Source of the DNA: Micromonospora sp. M71_S20
GTDB lineage: Bacteria; Actinomycetota; Actinomycetes; Mycobacteriales; Micromonosporaceae
Direction: 5' to 3'
NCBI RefSeq assembly: GCF_003664255.1
Contig: NZ_RCCV01000003.1
Location: forward strand, 744,001-808,000
Length of the DNA stretch: 64,000 nt
Shown here: positions 17,052 to 26,248 of the stretch, piece after piece
Layout of the letters: every line of letters starts with the position of its first letter
Numbering within the stretch: the first letter of the stretch is position 1
Notes under the pieces: model-generated
Databases searched by the model: none
The model's input: only the letters and a program-made list of their open reading frames with translations
What the model was told of the DNA's origin: nothing
Made by a program: the position numbers and the translations under genes

Positions 17052-17837
17052 GTGACGATGCAGGACCGCAAGCCGGTGGAGAGCTGGCTGACCGACATGG
17101 ACGGCGTGCTGGTGCACGAGGGCCAGCCCGTGCCCGGGGCACCGGAGTTCGTCTCCCGGCTGCGCGCCTCCGGCAAGCCGTTCCTGGTGCTCACCAACAA
17201 CTCGATCTACACGCCCCGCGACCTCACCGCCCGGCTGAGCCGGATGGGCCTCGACGTGCCGGAGCAGGCGATCTGGTCCTCCGCGCTGGCCACCGCCCAG
17301 TTCCTGGCCGACCAGCGCCCGGGCGGCACCGCGTACGTGATCGGGGAGGCCGGGCTCACCACGGCGCTGCACGCGGTCGGCTACGTGCTGACCGACTTCG
17401 CCCCGGACTACGTGGTCCTGGGCGAGACCCGCACCTACAGCTTCGAGGCGATCACCAAGGCGGTCCGGCTGATCAACGACGGGGCCCGGTTCATCTGCAC
17501 CAACCCCGACGTGACCGGCCCGTCGGTGGAGGGCGCGCTGCCGGCCGCCGGCTCCGTCGCCGCGATGATCTCCAAGGCGACGGGGATCGAGCCGTACTTC
17601 GTCGGCAAGCCCAATCCGATGATGATGCGCTCGGCGCTGAACACGATCAACGCGCACTCCGAGACGACCGCGATGATCGGCGACCGGATGGACACCGACA
17701 TCCTCTGCGGGCTGGAGGCCGGGCTGGAGACGATCCTGGTGCTGACCGGCATCAGCAGCCGCGCCGAGGCGGAGCGCTACCCGTACCGTCCGTCGCGGAT
17801 CGTCGACTCCGTCGCCGACCTGGTCGACGAGATCTGA
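17052..17837 (+). CDS. HAD-IIA family phosphatase (NagD-like)
   Basis: 261-residue haloacid dehalogenase hydrolase. DMDGVLV is the nucleophile motif near the N terminus, LTNNS motif II, VGKPNP motif III and GDRMDTD motif IV, with the large C2 cap of the HAD-IIA class (NagD, p-nitrophenyl phosphatase, phosphoglycolate phosphatase). The start is uncertain: GTG 17052 and ATG 17058 are both in frame. The physiological phosphate ester is unknown. Confidence 0.88.
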   Translation: MTMQDRKPVESWLTDMDGVLVHEGQPVPGAPEFVSRLRASGKPFLVLTNNSIYTPRDLTARLSRMGLDVPEQAIWSSALATAQFLADQRPGGTAYVIGEAGLTTALHAVGYVLTDFAPDYVVLGETRTYSFEAITKAVRLINDGARFICTNPDVTGPSVEGALPAAGSVAAMISKATGIEPYFVGKPNPMMMRSALNTINAHSETTAMIGDRMDTDILCGLEAGLETILVLTGISSRAEAERYPYRPSRIVDSVADLVDEI

Positions 17838-17844
17838 CCGGCGT

Positions 17845-18639
17845 TCAGGGCCGCAGCGGGGCGTTGCAGGCGGCCACCAGTGCCTGCCGGCAGGCGGTGG
17901 TCAGCGGGCGCAGCGCGGCGTCGCGCTGCTGGGCCTCGTAGTTGTTGATCGCGCCGCCCGGCGCGGCGTGCCCGGCCAGCGCGAGCACCCGGTCGAGCAC
18001 GGCGGCCCGGGCGAAGAGCCGCCGGGCGCGCGGGTCGAAACCGGGCGGCAGGTCGGTGCCGCCGTCCGGCCGGCGCAGCGCCTCCAACGCCCCGGCCAGC
18101 TCGGGTCGCCACTGGGCGACGTCCAACCGGGTCAGCGCGGCGGTCGTGTCGGCCAGGGCCACCGCCAGCTCGGCCTCGGCCTCGGCCGCGCCGGGCAGGG
18201 CGAGGGAGGCGGCCGGGGCGTCGGCCGGCAGCGGGTAGACCCGCCAGAGCACCGTCTCGAAGGTGTCGCCGGAGCCGGACGTGTGCGTGCGCACGTGCGG
18301 GATCAGCCCGAGCCCTCCGGCGACGACCGCCTCACCGGCGACCAGCGCCGCGCCGGCGAAGTCACCCGGCCCGGGCAGCCCGCGCGGATCACCGGGAGCG
18401 GGCAGCACGAGCCGGATCTCGTCGGGCGAGAGCTTCGCGAGGGTGGGCAGCGCCTGGGGCAGGGGAACGTCGGTCCAGGTGCCGGGCGCGTCGGCGACCA
18501 GGTGCTCCTCGTCGCCGGCGATGGCGTCGGCGACCTCGTCGAAGGGCACCAGCCCGGCACGCCACGCGCGTACCCAGGCAACGAACCGGCTCGACCGGCG
18601 CGGTGTGAGAGTGGCCGCGCCCGCTGCGGGGGTGGACAT
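17845..18639 (-). CDS. Conserved hypothetical protein
   Basis: 264-residue cytoplasmic protein beginning MSTPAAGAATL; SRFVAWVRAWRAGLVPFDEVADAI is its most structured N-terminal segment and the C-terminal half is alpha-helical and Ala/Leu-rich. No catalytic motif is recognised. I recall similar proteins only in actinomycetes. ATG 18639 is preferred over GTG 18660 because TACCCT lies 6 nt upstream, fitting the leaderless pattern seen elsewhere in the window. It ends 8 nt from the convergent HAD gene. Confidence 0.6.
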   Translation of the reverse strand: MSTPAAGAATLTPRRSSRFVAWVRAWRAGLVPFDEVADAIAGDEEHLVADAPGTWTDVPLPQALPTLAKLSPDEIRLVLPAPGDPRGLPGPGDFAGAALVAGEAVVAGGLGLIPHVRTHTSGSGDTFETVLWRVYPLPADAPAASLALPGAAEAEAELAVALADTTAALTRLDVAQWRPELAGALEALRRPDGGTDLPPGFDPRARRLFARAAVLDRVLALAGHAAPGGAINNYEAQQRDAALRPLTTACRQALVAACNAPLRP

Positions 18640-18699
18640 GCCGAAAGGGTACGTGGTCACCGCCGCCCCTGTCTCGACTGCCGCTCCGACTGTCCGCAG

Positions 18700-18799
18700 C
18701 CCCGTCGATCATGCATCGCCCACCCCGTCGATCATGCAGTTGTGGCGGGCGGATCGTCAATCTCTGCCCCTTTTGCGGGGCACCACAACTGCATGATCG
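18700..18799. repeat. Dispersed palindrome copy B with duplicated arm
   Basis: A 17-bp perfect inverted repeat (18729-18745 with 18783-18799, arm CGATCATGCAGTTGTGG) encloses an inner hairpin TGCCCC/GGGGCA (18765-18782). The first 16 bases, CCCCGTCGATCATGCA, occur twice in tandem (18700-18715 and 18723-18738). It lies between divergent genes, so it is not simply a terminator; any role is unknown. Related to the hairpins at 2878 and 38533. Confidence 0.75.
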
Positions 18800-18878
18800 C
18801 CGCGGCGGGGGGTGGGGAGGGGCGGGGTGGGCGGCGTGTCGGGTGCGGGGGGCGGGGTGGGGGGTTAGCTTGATCGGC

Positions 18879-19688
18879 ATGGGGCGGTACGCGGACGATG
18901 TGCTGGCGGGGGACTGGCGGCGGCGGAAGGTCACGCCCGAGGTGGACGCCGAGCCGGACCTCGTGGTCGAGGACGCCGACTCCGGCTTCTGCGGGGCGGT
19001 GGTCGGCTTCGAGGCAGGCGCGGTGGTGCTGGAGGACCGGCACGGACGCCGGCGCAACTTCCCGCTGCTGCCGGCGGCGTTCCTGCTCGACGGGCGGCCC
19101 GTGACGCTGCGCCGGCCGACCCGCGCCCCGGTGCCGGCCGCCAGCCGCCGCACCGCCTCCGGCTCGATCGCCGTCGACGGCGTACGCGCCCAGGTCGCCA
19201 AGGCCAGCCGGATCTGGGTGGAGGGCATCCACGACGCCGCCCTGGTCGAGCGGATCTGGGGCGACGACCTGCGCATCGAGGGCGTGGTGGTGCAGCCGCT
19301 GGACGGCATCGACGCGCTCGACGCCGAGGTGCGCGACTTCGCCCCGGGCCCCGGCCGGCGCCTCGGCGTGCTCGTCGACCACCTGGTCGCCGGCTCCAAG
19401 GAGAGCCGGATCGTCGCGAAGGTGACCTCCCCGCACGTGCTGGTCACCGGGCACCCGTACGTCGACGTGTGGCAGGCGGTGAAGCCGGCGGCGCTGGGCA
19501 TCCCGGCGTGGCCCGTGGTGCCGCCGGGGCGGCCGTGGAAGGAGGGCGTCTGCGCCGCGCTCGGGGTCGCCGAGCCGGCGGACATGTGGCGGCACATCCT
19601 GTCCCGGGTCGACAGCTTCGCCGACGTGGAGACCCCGCTGATCAACGCGATGGAACGACTGATCGACTTCGTCACCGAACCGGCCTGA
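18879..19688 (+). CDS. DUF3097 domain-containing protein
   Basis: 269-residue protein that matches the actinobacterial DUF3097 family throughout: RYADDVLAGDWRRRKVTPE at the start, SRIWVEGIHDAALVERIWG in the middle, and SFADVETPLINAMERLIDFV at the end. The VEGIHD stretch and later LVDHLVAGSK resemble the Glu and DxD positions of TOPRIM domains (inference). ATG 18879 is supported by TAGCTT exactly 7 nt upstream; an upstream in-frame extension would only translate palindrome copy B. Confidence 0.82.
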   Translation: MGRYADDVLAGDWRRRKVTPEVDAEPDLVVEDADSGFCGAVVGFEAGAVVLEDRHGRRRNFPLLPAAFLLDGRPVTLRRPTRAPVPAASRRTASGSIAVDGVRAQVAKASRIWVEGIHDAALVERIWGDDLRIEGVVVQPLDGIDALDAEVRDFAPGPGRRLGVLVDHLVAGSKESRIVAKVTSPHVLVTGHPYVDVWQAVKPAALGIPAWPVVPPGRPWKEGVCAALGVAEPADMWRHILSRVDSFADVETPLINAMERLIDFVTEPA

Positions 19689-19758
19689 GCGCCGGGCCGC
19701 CGGGCCCGGCCCGCCCCGCGTCAGGGTCGTCGCCTGCCACGGGGCGGAACGTGGGCGG

Positions 19759-21075
19759 TCAGGGCTCCTGGTCGGGGGTGCGGGTGAAGACGAAGGTGGC
19801 GATGTCGAGCGCCACCGCCCGCCCCGACCCGTCGCGCAGCACCGACAGGATCTCGCCGTTCTCCGGGCCGGAGCGGCCCCGCCAGCGGTCCGGCCCCGCC
19901 GGGACGAACACGCTCACCCGCTCGCCGCGCACGTACGCGACCAGCTCACCCGCGGCCGCGTCCCAGACGACGTCGAGCGACGCCCCCATCCACCACCAAC
20001 GACCGGTCACCTCGTCGACCTCGGCGGGCGGGGGAGCGGCGGCCGGCCGCCAGGGCTGCGCGAACGCCGGCTCGGCGTCCAGGACGGTGGTGAGGATCCG
20101 TAGCGCGAGCCCGCCGATCCCGCCGGTGCGGAAGCCGTACGAGTTGGCGAAGCCGATCACGCCGGTGCGCGACGGGCGGTGCACCGCCAGGGCGGCCACG
20201 TAGCCGGGCATCGAGCCGCCGTGCCCGACGTACACCCGCTCGCCCTGCCGGTAGAGCTCCAGCCCGAGGCCGTGCCCGCCGGTCCACGAGTCGACGTCGC
20301 TGATCGACACCGGGACGCACATCTCGGTCAGCGTGTCCGCCGCCAGCACCTCCGGCGCCGGGTCGGCCAGGAAGGCCGCCCACCGGGCCAGGTCCTCGGC
20401 GGTGGACCAGAGCTGCCCGGCCGGGGCCATCGCCCCGGTGTCGGTACGCGGCTCCTCCCGCAGCGTGTCGTGCCACGGGTGCACCACGTAGCCGCGGGCG
20501 AACGGCTCGGTGGCCGTGTACGTGGTGCGGCGCATGCCGAGCGGCTCCAGCACGCGCTGGCGCAGCAGCTCGGCCCAGGGGGTGCCCGTGATCCGTTCCA
20601 GCACGCCGCCGAGCAGCCCGTACGCCAGGTTGGAGTAGTGGTACGAGCGGTGCGGGGGATAGGCGATCTTCTCGGCGCTCACCCCGGCCAGCAGGGTGGT
20701 CAGGTCCCCCACCTCGGCGCGCTCCCACCACTGTCCGTCCGGCTCGCGGCGCAGGCCGCTGGCGTGGCCGAGCAGCTGCCGCAGCGTGCGCGTGCCCACA
20801 CCGGTGCCGGGCAGGTGCTTCTCCAGCGGGTCGTCCAGGGCCAGCCGGCCGGCGTCGCGCTCCTGCATGACCAGGGTGGCGGTCATGGTCTTGCTGATCG
20901 ACCCGAGGCGGTACTGGAGGTCGGCGTCGGGGCGCGGGTGCTCGCCGGCGGTGGCGAGGTGGGTCAGCGCGCCGTCCCGCACCACGCCGATCAGCAGCGA
21001 CGGCGTACGGCCGGCGGACTGTGCCCCGGCGACGAGGGCATCGACCTGGCGGGTGGTCTCGGGCAACAGGGACAC
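19759..21075 (-). CDS. Serine hydrolase, class C beta-lactamase / DD-peptidase-like
   Basis: 438-residue penicillin-binding-protein-fold hydrolase. Active-site motifs are SISK (Ser nucleophile and Lys) near residue 67, YSNLAYG as the Tyr-x-Asn element, and HGGSMPG as the third motif. Family members are esterases, D-aminopeptidases or carboxypeptidases; without a clear signal peptide this one may be cytoplasmic. The GTG at 21075 has GAGGAG 6 nt upstream, so the much longer open frame to 21552 is shadow of the NfeD gene. A C-terminal domain of about 110 residues resembles the lipocalin-like extension of these hydrolases. Confidence 0.85.
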   Translation of the reverse strand: MSLLPETTRQVDALVAGAQSAGRTPSLLIGVVRDGALTHLATAGEHPRPDADLQYRLGSISKTMTATLVMQERDAGRLALDDPLEKHLPGTGVGTRTLRQLLGHASGLRREPDGQWWERAEVGDLTTLLAGVSAEKIAYPPHRSYHYSNLAYGLLGGVLERITGTPWAELLRQRVLEPLGMRRTTYTATEPFARGYVVHPWHDTLREEPRTDTGAMAPAGQLWSTAEDLARWAAFLADPAPEVLAADTLTEMCVPVSISDVDSWTGGHGLGLELYRQGERVYVGHGGSMPGYVAALAVHRPSRTGVIGFANSYGFRTGGIGGLALRILTTVLDAEPAFAQPWRPAAAPPPAEVDEVTGRWWWMGASLDVVWDAAAGELVAYVRGERVSVFVPAGPDRWRGRSGPENGEILSVLRDGSGRAVALDIATFVFTRTPDQEP

Positions 21076-21183
21076 GGGCTCTCCTCGGGGGATTCCGGTG
21101 CCGTCGGGGTGGGCCGCCGGCGTGCCGCCGAGCTTACTGATCTTCGAGAGTGGGCTCCACGTGCTTTGACGTGTCACGATCGG

Positions 21184-21660
21184 ATGGTGGACGCCGTGCT
21201 GTGGATCGTGTTGGGTGTCGTTCTGGCGGTCGCTGAGATCTTCACGACGACGCTGTTTCTGATCATGTTCGCGGTCGGGGCCCTGGCCGCCGCGGGAGCG
21301 GCGGCGCTCGGCGCCCCGGTCGAGGTGCAGGCGATCGTCTTCGCCGGGGTGTCGGCGCTGACGGTGCTGGGCGTGCGGCCCACCCTGCGCAGGCACCGCC
21401 GCTCCGCGCTCGAGAGCGGCGAGCAGCCCTTCGGCGTGGAGGCGATCGAGGGCAGCACGGCGCTGGTGCTGGAGCAGGTCGACGCCGGGCAGGGCATGGT
21501 GAAGATCGACGGCGAGCTCTGGCAGGCCCGCTCCTACGACGCGAGTCAGCACTTCGCCCCTGGCGACCGGGTTCAGGTGATCCAGGTGCGGGGCGCCACC
21601 GCCCTGGTGTGGCGGGACGACGTTTCCCCTTCCGGCGAGCTACCCGAAGCGAAAAGGTGA
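21184..21660 (+). CDS. NfeD family membrane protein
   Basis: 158-residue protein with two or three N-terminal transmembrane helices (about 4-66) and a C-terminal OB-fold NfeD domain containing EGSTALVLEQVD and GELWQARS. NfeD proteins partner SPFH/stomatin proteins, and here the SPFH gene follows after 4 nt, so the two form a membrane microdomain or protein quality-control complex. The open frame upstream of 21184 is antisense to the serine hydrolase and is rejected. Confidence 0.88.
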   Translation: MVDAVLWIVLGVVLAVAEIFTTTLFLIMFAVGALAAAGAAALGAPVEVQAIVFAGVSALTVLGVRPTLRRHRRSALESGEQPFGVEAIEGSTALVLEQVDAGQGMVKIDGELWQARSYDASQHFAPGDRVQVIQVRGATALVWRDDVSPSGELPEAKR

Positions 21661-21664
21661 GTAC

Positions 21665-22771
21665 ATGGAACTTGTGATCCCGGTCCTACTGATCGCCATC
21701 GCGCTGATCGGGGTGATCACCCTGGCCAAGGCGGTGCGGATCGTGCCGCAGCAGCGTCAGGACGTGGTCGAGCGGCTCGGCAAGTACAAGCGCACGCTCA
21801 ACCCGGGGCTGAACATCCTGGTCCCGTTCGTCGACGCGGTGCGTACCAAGGTCGACATGCGTGAGCAGGTGGTCAGCTTCCCGCCGCAGCCGGTGATCAC
21901 CTCCGACAACCTGGTCGTCTCGATCGACACGGTCCTCTACTTCAAGGTCGTCGACTCGGTCCGGGCCACCTACGAGATCTCGAACTTCCTCCAGGCCATC
22001 GAGCAGCTCACCGTCACCACGCTGCGTAACGTGATCGGGTCGCTGGACCTGGAGCGGGCGCTGACCAGCCGCGACCAGATCAACCGTCATCTGTCGGGCG
22101 TGCTGGACGAGACGACCGGCCGCTGGGGCATCAAGGTCACCCGGGTGGAGCTCAAGGCGATCGAGCCGCCGGCGAGCATCCGCGACTCGATGGAGAAGCA
22201 GATGCGCGCCGAGCGGGACCGCCGGGCGGCGATCCTGAACGCCGAGGGGCACAAGCAGTCGCAGATCCTCACGGCCGAGGGTGAGAAGCAGTCCGCGGTG
22301 CTGCGCGCCGACGGTGACCGGCAGGCCCGGATCCTCCAGGCCGAGGGTCAGGCGAAGGCGATCAAGACGGTGTTCGACGCGATCCACCAGGCGAACCCGA
22401 GCCAGAAGGTGCTCGCCTACCAGTACCTCCAGGCCCTGCCGCAGATCGCCAACGGCACCGCGAACAAGGTCTGGATCGTGCCGGCCGAGCTGACCAAGGC
22501 CCTGGAGGGCATGGGTGGCGCGCTCGGCGGGCTGAGCCGGATGGTCGGCGACGAGCCGACGCCGGAGGCGGCCGGCGGCGCGAGCGAGGTGGAGCGCGAG
22601 GCGGCCGAGGCCGCGCAGGCCGCGGCGGCCGCCGCGCAGCAGATCCACGACGAGGTACGCGTCGCCGAGGCGCAGGCCACCGGCGGCAGGCCGCAGGGGC
22701 TGCCGGCACCGGAGCCGGTCTCCCCGGCGAGCCTGCTGAACGACCCGGCCGACCAGCGCCAACGGGGCTGA
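21665..22771 (+). CDS. SPFH / Band 7 domain protein (stomatin-like, QmcA type)
   Basis: 368-residue stomatin-like protein: one N-terminal membrane segment (1-22), a Band 7 domain (about 24-185) beginning VRIVPQQRQDVVERLGKYKR, a heptad-rich coiled coil with repeated AEG-K/E-Q units (about 185-230), and an Ala/Glu-rich tail. AAGGTGAG is the ribosome site. It forms an oligomeric membrane scaffold with NfeD. A GC hairpin 6 nt after the stop (22777-22796) may terminate the operon. Confidence 0.9.
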   Translation: MELVIPVLLIAIALIGVITLAKAVRIVPQQRQDVVERLGKYKRTLNPGLNILVPFVDAVRTKVDMREQVVSFPPQPVITSDNLVVSIDTVLYFKVVDSVRATYEISNFLQAIEQLTVTTLRNVIGSLDLERALTSRDQINRHLSGVLDETTGRWGIKVTRVELKAIEPPASIRDSMEKQMRAERDRRAAILNAEGHKQSQILTAEGEKQSAVLRADGDRQARILQAEGQAKAIKTVFDAIHQANPSQKVLAYQYLQALPQIANGTANKVWIVPAELTKALEGMGGALGGLSRMVGDEPTPEAAGGASEVEREAAEAAQAAAAAAQQIHDEVRVAEAQATGGRPQGLPAPEPVSPASLLNDPADQRQRG

Positions 22772-22776
22772 CCGGC

Positions 22777-22796
22777 TCCGGGCGCGACCGCCCGGA
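22777..22796 (+). terminator. GC-rich hairpin after the NfeD-SPFH operon
   Basis: TCCGGGCG-CGAC-CGCCCGGA forms an 8-bp perfect stem directly after the SPFH stop codon. No U-tract follows, which is usual for actinobacterial terminators. Confidence 0.5.
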
Positions 22797-22919
22797 AATG
22801 CGAGAACCACTCATGGGGCGCTCCGTCGCCTGCCACCATCGGTCCTAGGACGGGCGGTGAGCAGGCATCGGGGCGCCCCGGCGCGTCCCGCACCGCTCGT
22901 CGGACGAGCGAGGTGACGC

Positions 22920-23714
22920 ATGAAGGATCCGGCGAAGCGGGTACGGTCCTCGGCCCCGGTGCCCGGCGCGCACGATCCCGCCGGGCCGCTCGGCAGCCGG
23001 CGTACCGGCGGGGGGTTCGGGGTGCTGCCCTTCGTCGAGCCGACGCCGATCGGGCCGGCCACGAACGCCACCTGGGCCTGGTCGCTGCGCCGGCTCGCCC
23101 GGGGCGCGGTGTGGCTGCTCCCCGCGTACGCCATCCTCTACGCCGTCGTGGCGATGGGCAGCGACGGCGGGGTGGGCAACGACCCGTACCCGGCCGACGG
23201 CCGGCCCCTCTACCTGGTGGGCTGGGTGGCGGCGGTGTGGCTCGGGCTGCTCGCCCTGCTGGCGCTGACCGGGCTGCTGGCGGCGGCCCGCAGCCGTCGG
23301 GCGGCCGTCGCCGGTCTGCTCGTCTCCATCGCGGGCACGGTGCTCATGCTTCCCTTCGCGGGGCTGGCGGAGCAGACCCCGGTCTTCGGCACCACCGCCC
23401 GGACGCTCGTGCTGGTGGGTGCCACCTGCTACAGCCTGGGCTGGCTGCTGACCGGCTGGGCGGTCGCCCGGTCCGGCACGTTCAGCATCGGCGACGGCGC
23501 CATGCTGATGATCGCCGCCCCGCTGCTGGGCGTGGGCGGCGCGCTGATCGGCTCGTTGCAGACCTTCGGCGCGATCTTCGTGCTGATCTCCGGCATCGGC
23601 ATCGGCTACCGCTCCGGCCGCCTGGTGCCCCGGGACATCGCCCGCGACGCCGCCAGCGCGAGCCTCGCCGCCGCGCCGGCCGCTCCCGGCCCGAACGGCC
23701 CACTGCCCACCTGA
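22920..23714 (+). CDS. Hypothetical multi-pass membrane protein
   Basis: 264-residue protein with a hydrophilic N terminus (about 60 residues) and six hydrophobic helices between about 60 and 235, including VWLGLLALLALTGLLAAA and TLVLVGATCYSLGWLLTGW. No family motif is recognised. GAGGTGAC lies before the ATG. It stands alone between the SPFH operon and the PBP gene. A transporter-like or sensor role cannot be inferred. Confidence 0.65.
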   Translation: MKDPAKRVRSSAPVPGAHDPAGPLGSRRTGGGFGVLPFVEPTPIGPATNATWAWSLRRLARGAVWLLPAYAILYAVVAMGSDGGVGNDPYPADGRPLYLVGWVAAVWLGLLALLALTGLLAAARSRRAAVAGLLVSIAGTVLMLPFAGLAEQTPVFGTTARTLVLVGATCYSLGWLLTGWAVARSGTFSIGDGAMLMIAAPLLGVGGALIGSLQTFGAIFVLISGIGIGYRSGRLVPRDIARDAASASLAAAPAAPGPNGPLPT

Positions 23715-23894
23715 CCCGCCGCACCGCCTCCGACGGCCACCGGAACCGGCGCGCGCCGCCGGACCGGGCGCACGGGGCGGGCGGTGGCCGAGGGGCGGGT
23801 GGGATGGGAAGTCGCTGGTCACGGGCGGTGAAATTGCTGACAACCGGGCTGCGGGGGTGGTCGGTTGGCCCGTTACGTGGCAATCCTGGGCACC

Positions 23895-26111
23895 ATGGCC
23901 CCACCCCGCCCGCCGCTGTCGCGGCTGTTCACCGTGCTGCTCGCCGGCGTGCTCGCCGGCCTCGTCCTGGCGGTCGCCGCGCTACCGGGAAACCTGCTGC
24001 TCGGGTTCGCCGCCAAGGCCGCGGTCGGGTCGTACGCCGCGCTGCCCGAGGCGCTGCGAACCCCGGTCACGCCGCAACGCTCCTACCTCTACGCCAACGA
24101 CGGCAAGACGCTGATCACCACGTTCTACGACGTCAACCGCACCGACGTGCCGCTCGACGAGATCGCCCCGGTGATGCGGCAGGCGATCGTGGCGGCCGAG
24201 GACCGGCGCTTCTACGACCACGGCGGCGCCGACCTGCGCGGGCTGCTGCGGGCCGTGGTGTCGAACGTCTCCGGCGGCGGCCAGCAGGGCGGCTCCACGC
24301 TGACCATGCAGTACGTCCGCAACGTGCTCAAGACCGACCCCGGCCGCACCGCCGAGGAGCGCGCCGCGGCCACCGAGCAGACCGTCGGGCGCAAGATCCA
24401 GGAGATCCGGTACGCCACGGCGCTGGAGCAGCGCCTGAGCAAGGACGAGATCCTCAACCGGTACCTGAACATCGCGTACTTCGGCTCCGGGGCGTACGGC
24501 ATCGCGGCGGCCAGTCAGCGCTACTTCGCCAAGTCCCCGGCGGAGCTGACCCTCGGCGAGGCGGCCCTGCTCGCCGGCCTGGTGCAGTCGCCGGAGGCGT
24601 ACAGCCCGATCGACGGTGACGCGGACGCCGCCCTGGAGCGCCGCGGCTACGTGCTGGACTCGATGGTCTCCACCGGCGCGATCGGCGCCGAGGAGGCCGC
24701 GCGGGCCAGGACCGAGAAGCTGACGCTGCGCCCCACCGCCCAGCCCAACGGCTGCACCGCCGTCGCCCAGGGGCACGACGACTGGGGCTTCTTCTGCGAT
24801 TACCTGCGGCAGTGGTGGCTCGCGCAGCCCGAGTTCGGGGCCAGCGTCGAGGAGCGCGAGCAGGCGCTGCGCCGCGGCGGCTACACGGTGGTGACCTCGC
24901 TCGACCCGCAGATCCAGGCCACCGCGCAGAAGCAGGCCACCGGCGTCTACTCCTACGACAACAAGCGCGCCCTGCCGATCGCCGCCGTCGAACCGGGCAC
25001 CGGCCGGGTGCTGGCGATGGCGGTCAACCGGCACTACAGCCTCGACGCCAACCCGGACGGGCAGGCCAACCGCCCCAACACCGTCAACCCGCTGATCTCC
25101 GGCGGCGACAGCGTGGACGGCTACCAGGCCGGCTCGACGTTCAAGCTCTTCACCATGCTCGCCGCGCTGGAGGCCGGCAAGCCGCTCGCCACCGGCTTCG
25201 ACGCGCCCAGCCGGCTGCCCACCCGGTACGCCGCCGAGGGCGAGGGCAGCTGTGACGGCCGGTGGTGCCCGGCCAACGCCAACCCGGAGTGGATGGACGG
25301 CTACCGGATGATGTGGGACGGCTTCGGCCGCTCGGTGAACACCTACTTCGTCTGGCTGGCCGAACAGGTCGGGCAGGAGAAGGTGGTCGAGATGGCCAAG
25401 CGCCTCGGCATCACCTTCCGGGCCGACGCCGACGCCACCTTCGCCGAGAACGACGCCGCCGACTGGGGCTCGTTCACCCTGGGCGTGACCGCCACCACCC
25501 CGCTCGACCTGGCCAACGCGTACGCCACGGTGGCCGCCGAGGGCACGTACTGCGCGCCGCTGCCGGTGGTCTCGGTGACCGCCGCCGACGGCCAGCGGGT
25601 GCCGGTCGGCGACCCGTCCTGCCGCCGGGTGCTCGACGCCGACGTGGCCCGGGCCGCCACCGACGCGGCCCGCTGTCCGGTCGGCCAGCAGTCCGCGTTC
25701 GCGCAGTGCAACGGGGGCACGGCCACCTCGGTGAACCGGATCCTCGACGGCCGGCCGGTGGCCGGCAAGACCGGTAGCTCGGAGAAGAACGCCACCGAGA
25801 CCTTCGTCGGCTTCACCCCGCAGGTGGCGGTCGCCGGGATCGCCGCCAACCCGGACGACCCGACCGACTCGGTGGGCGCGGCGGTGCAGGCGAGGGTGAT
25901 CGACGCGGTCGCCCGGGTCATCGGCACCGCCGTCGCCGGCGAGCCGGAGAAGGCCTTCGCCGCGCCGAGCCGCGAGCTGGTCGGCGACCCGCGCCGCCCG
26001 GTGGAGCGCCCGCCGGTCGAACAGCGCCGCCCGTCCGAGCAGCGGCGGCCGTCGCCCTCGGACGACCAGCGCCTGTCCGACCTGCGCCGCTGGCTGGAGC
26101 GCCGCGGCTGA
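23895..26111 (+). CDS. Class A penicillin-binding protein (transglycosylase/transpeptidase)
   Basis: Bifunctional peptidoglycan synthase of about 738 residues. One membrane anchor near the N terminus, then a GT51 glycosyltransferase domain with EDRRFYDHGG, GGSTLTMQYVRN and LNRYLNIAYFG, then a transpeptidase domain with STFK (Ser nucleophile), SVN and KTGSSEKNATETFVGF. The tail is Pro/Arg/Gln-rich. I prefer ATG 23895 (AATCCT 7 nt upstream); a TTG at 23865 in the same frame adds ten residues and cannot be excluded. Compared with mycobacterial PonA it is similar in plan but lacks a PASTA domain. Confidence 0.9.
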   Translation: MAPPRPPLSRLFTVLLAGVLAGLVLAVAALPGNLLLGFAAKAAVGSYAALPEALRTPVTPQRSYLYANDGKTLITTFYDVNRTDVPLDEIAPVMRQAIVAAEDRRFYDHGGADLRGLLRAVVSNVSGGGQQGGSTLTMQYVRNVLKTDPGRTAEERAAATEQTVGRKIQEIRYATALEQRLSKDEILNRYLNIAYFGSGAYGIAAASQRYFAKSPAELTLGEAALLAGLVQSPEAYSPIDGDADAALERRGYVLDSMVSTGAIGAEEAARARTEKLTLRPTAQPNGCTAVAQGHDDWGFFCDYLRQWWLAQPEFGASVEEREQALRRGGYTVVTSLDPQIQATAQKQATGVYSYDNKRALPIAAVEPGTGRVLAMAVNRHYSLDANPDGQANRPNTVNPLISGGDSVDGYQAGSTFKLFTMLAALEAGKPLATGFDAPSRLPTRYAAEGEGSCDGRWCPANANPEWMDGYRMMWDGFGRSVNTYFVWLAEQVGQEKVVEMAKRLGITFRADADATFAENDAADWGSFTLGVTATTPLDLANAYATVAAEGTYCAPLPVVSVTAADGQRVPVGDPSCRRVLDADVARAATDAARCPVGQQSAFAQCNGGTATSVNRILDGRPVAGKTGSSEKNATETFVGFTPQVAVAGIAANPDDPTDSVGAAVQARVIDAVARVIGTAVAGEPEKAFAAPSRELVGDPRRPVERPPVEQRRPSEQRRPSPSDDQRLSDLRRWLERRG

Positions 26112-26248
26112 CCGCGCGCTGTCGAGCTGCCCCGCCCATGGGACCGCCCGGAAAGAAGTCGTCCCGGGCTGTCGGATCCGGCGACGCCGCTCCGACCACC
26201 TGGCAAGAACGCCCGCGAGGGGCGACCGAGGCCAGGAGGAGCAGCGGC

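Noticed and set aside
18711..18878. N-terminal extension of the DUF3097 protein with a CxxC motif
   Set aside because: This stretch is palindrome copy B translated in frame; the family starts at RYADDV and the leaderless promoter places the start at 18879.
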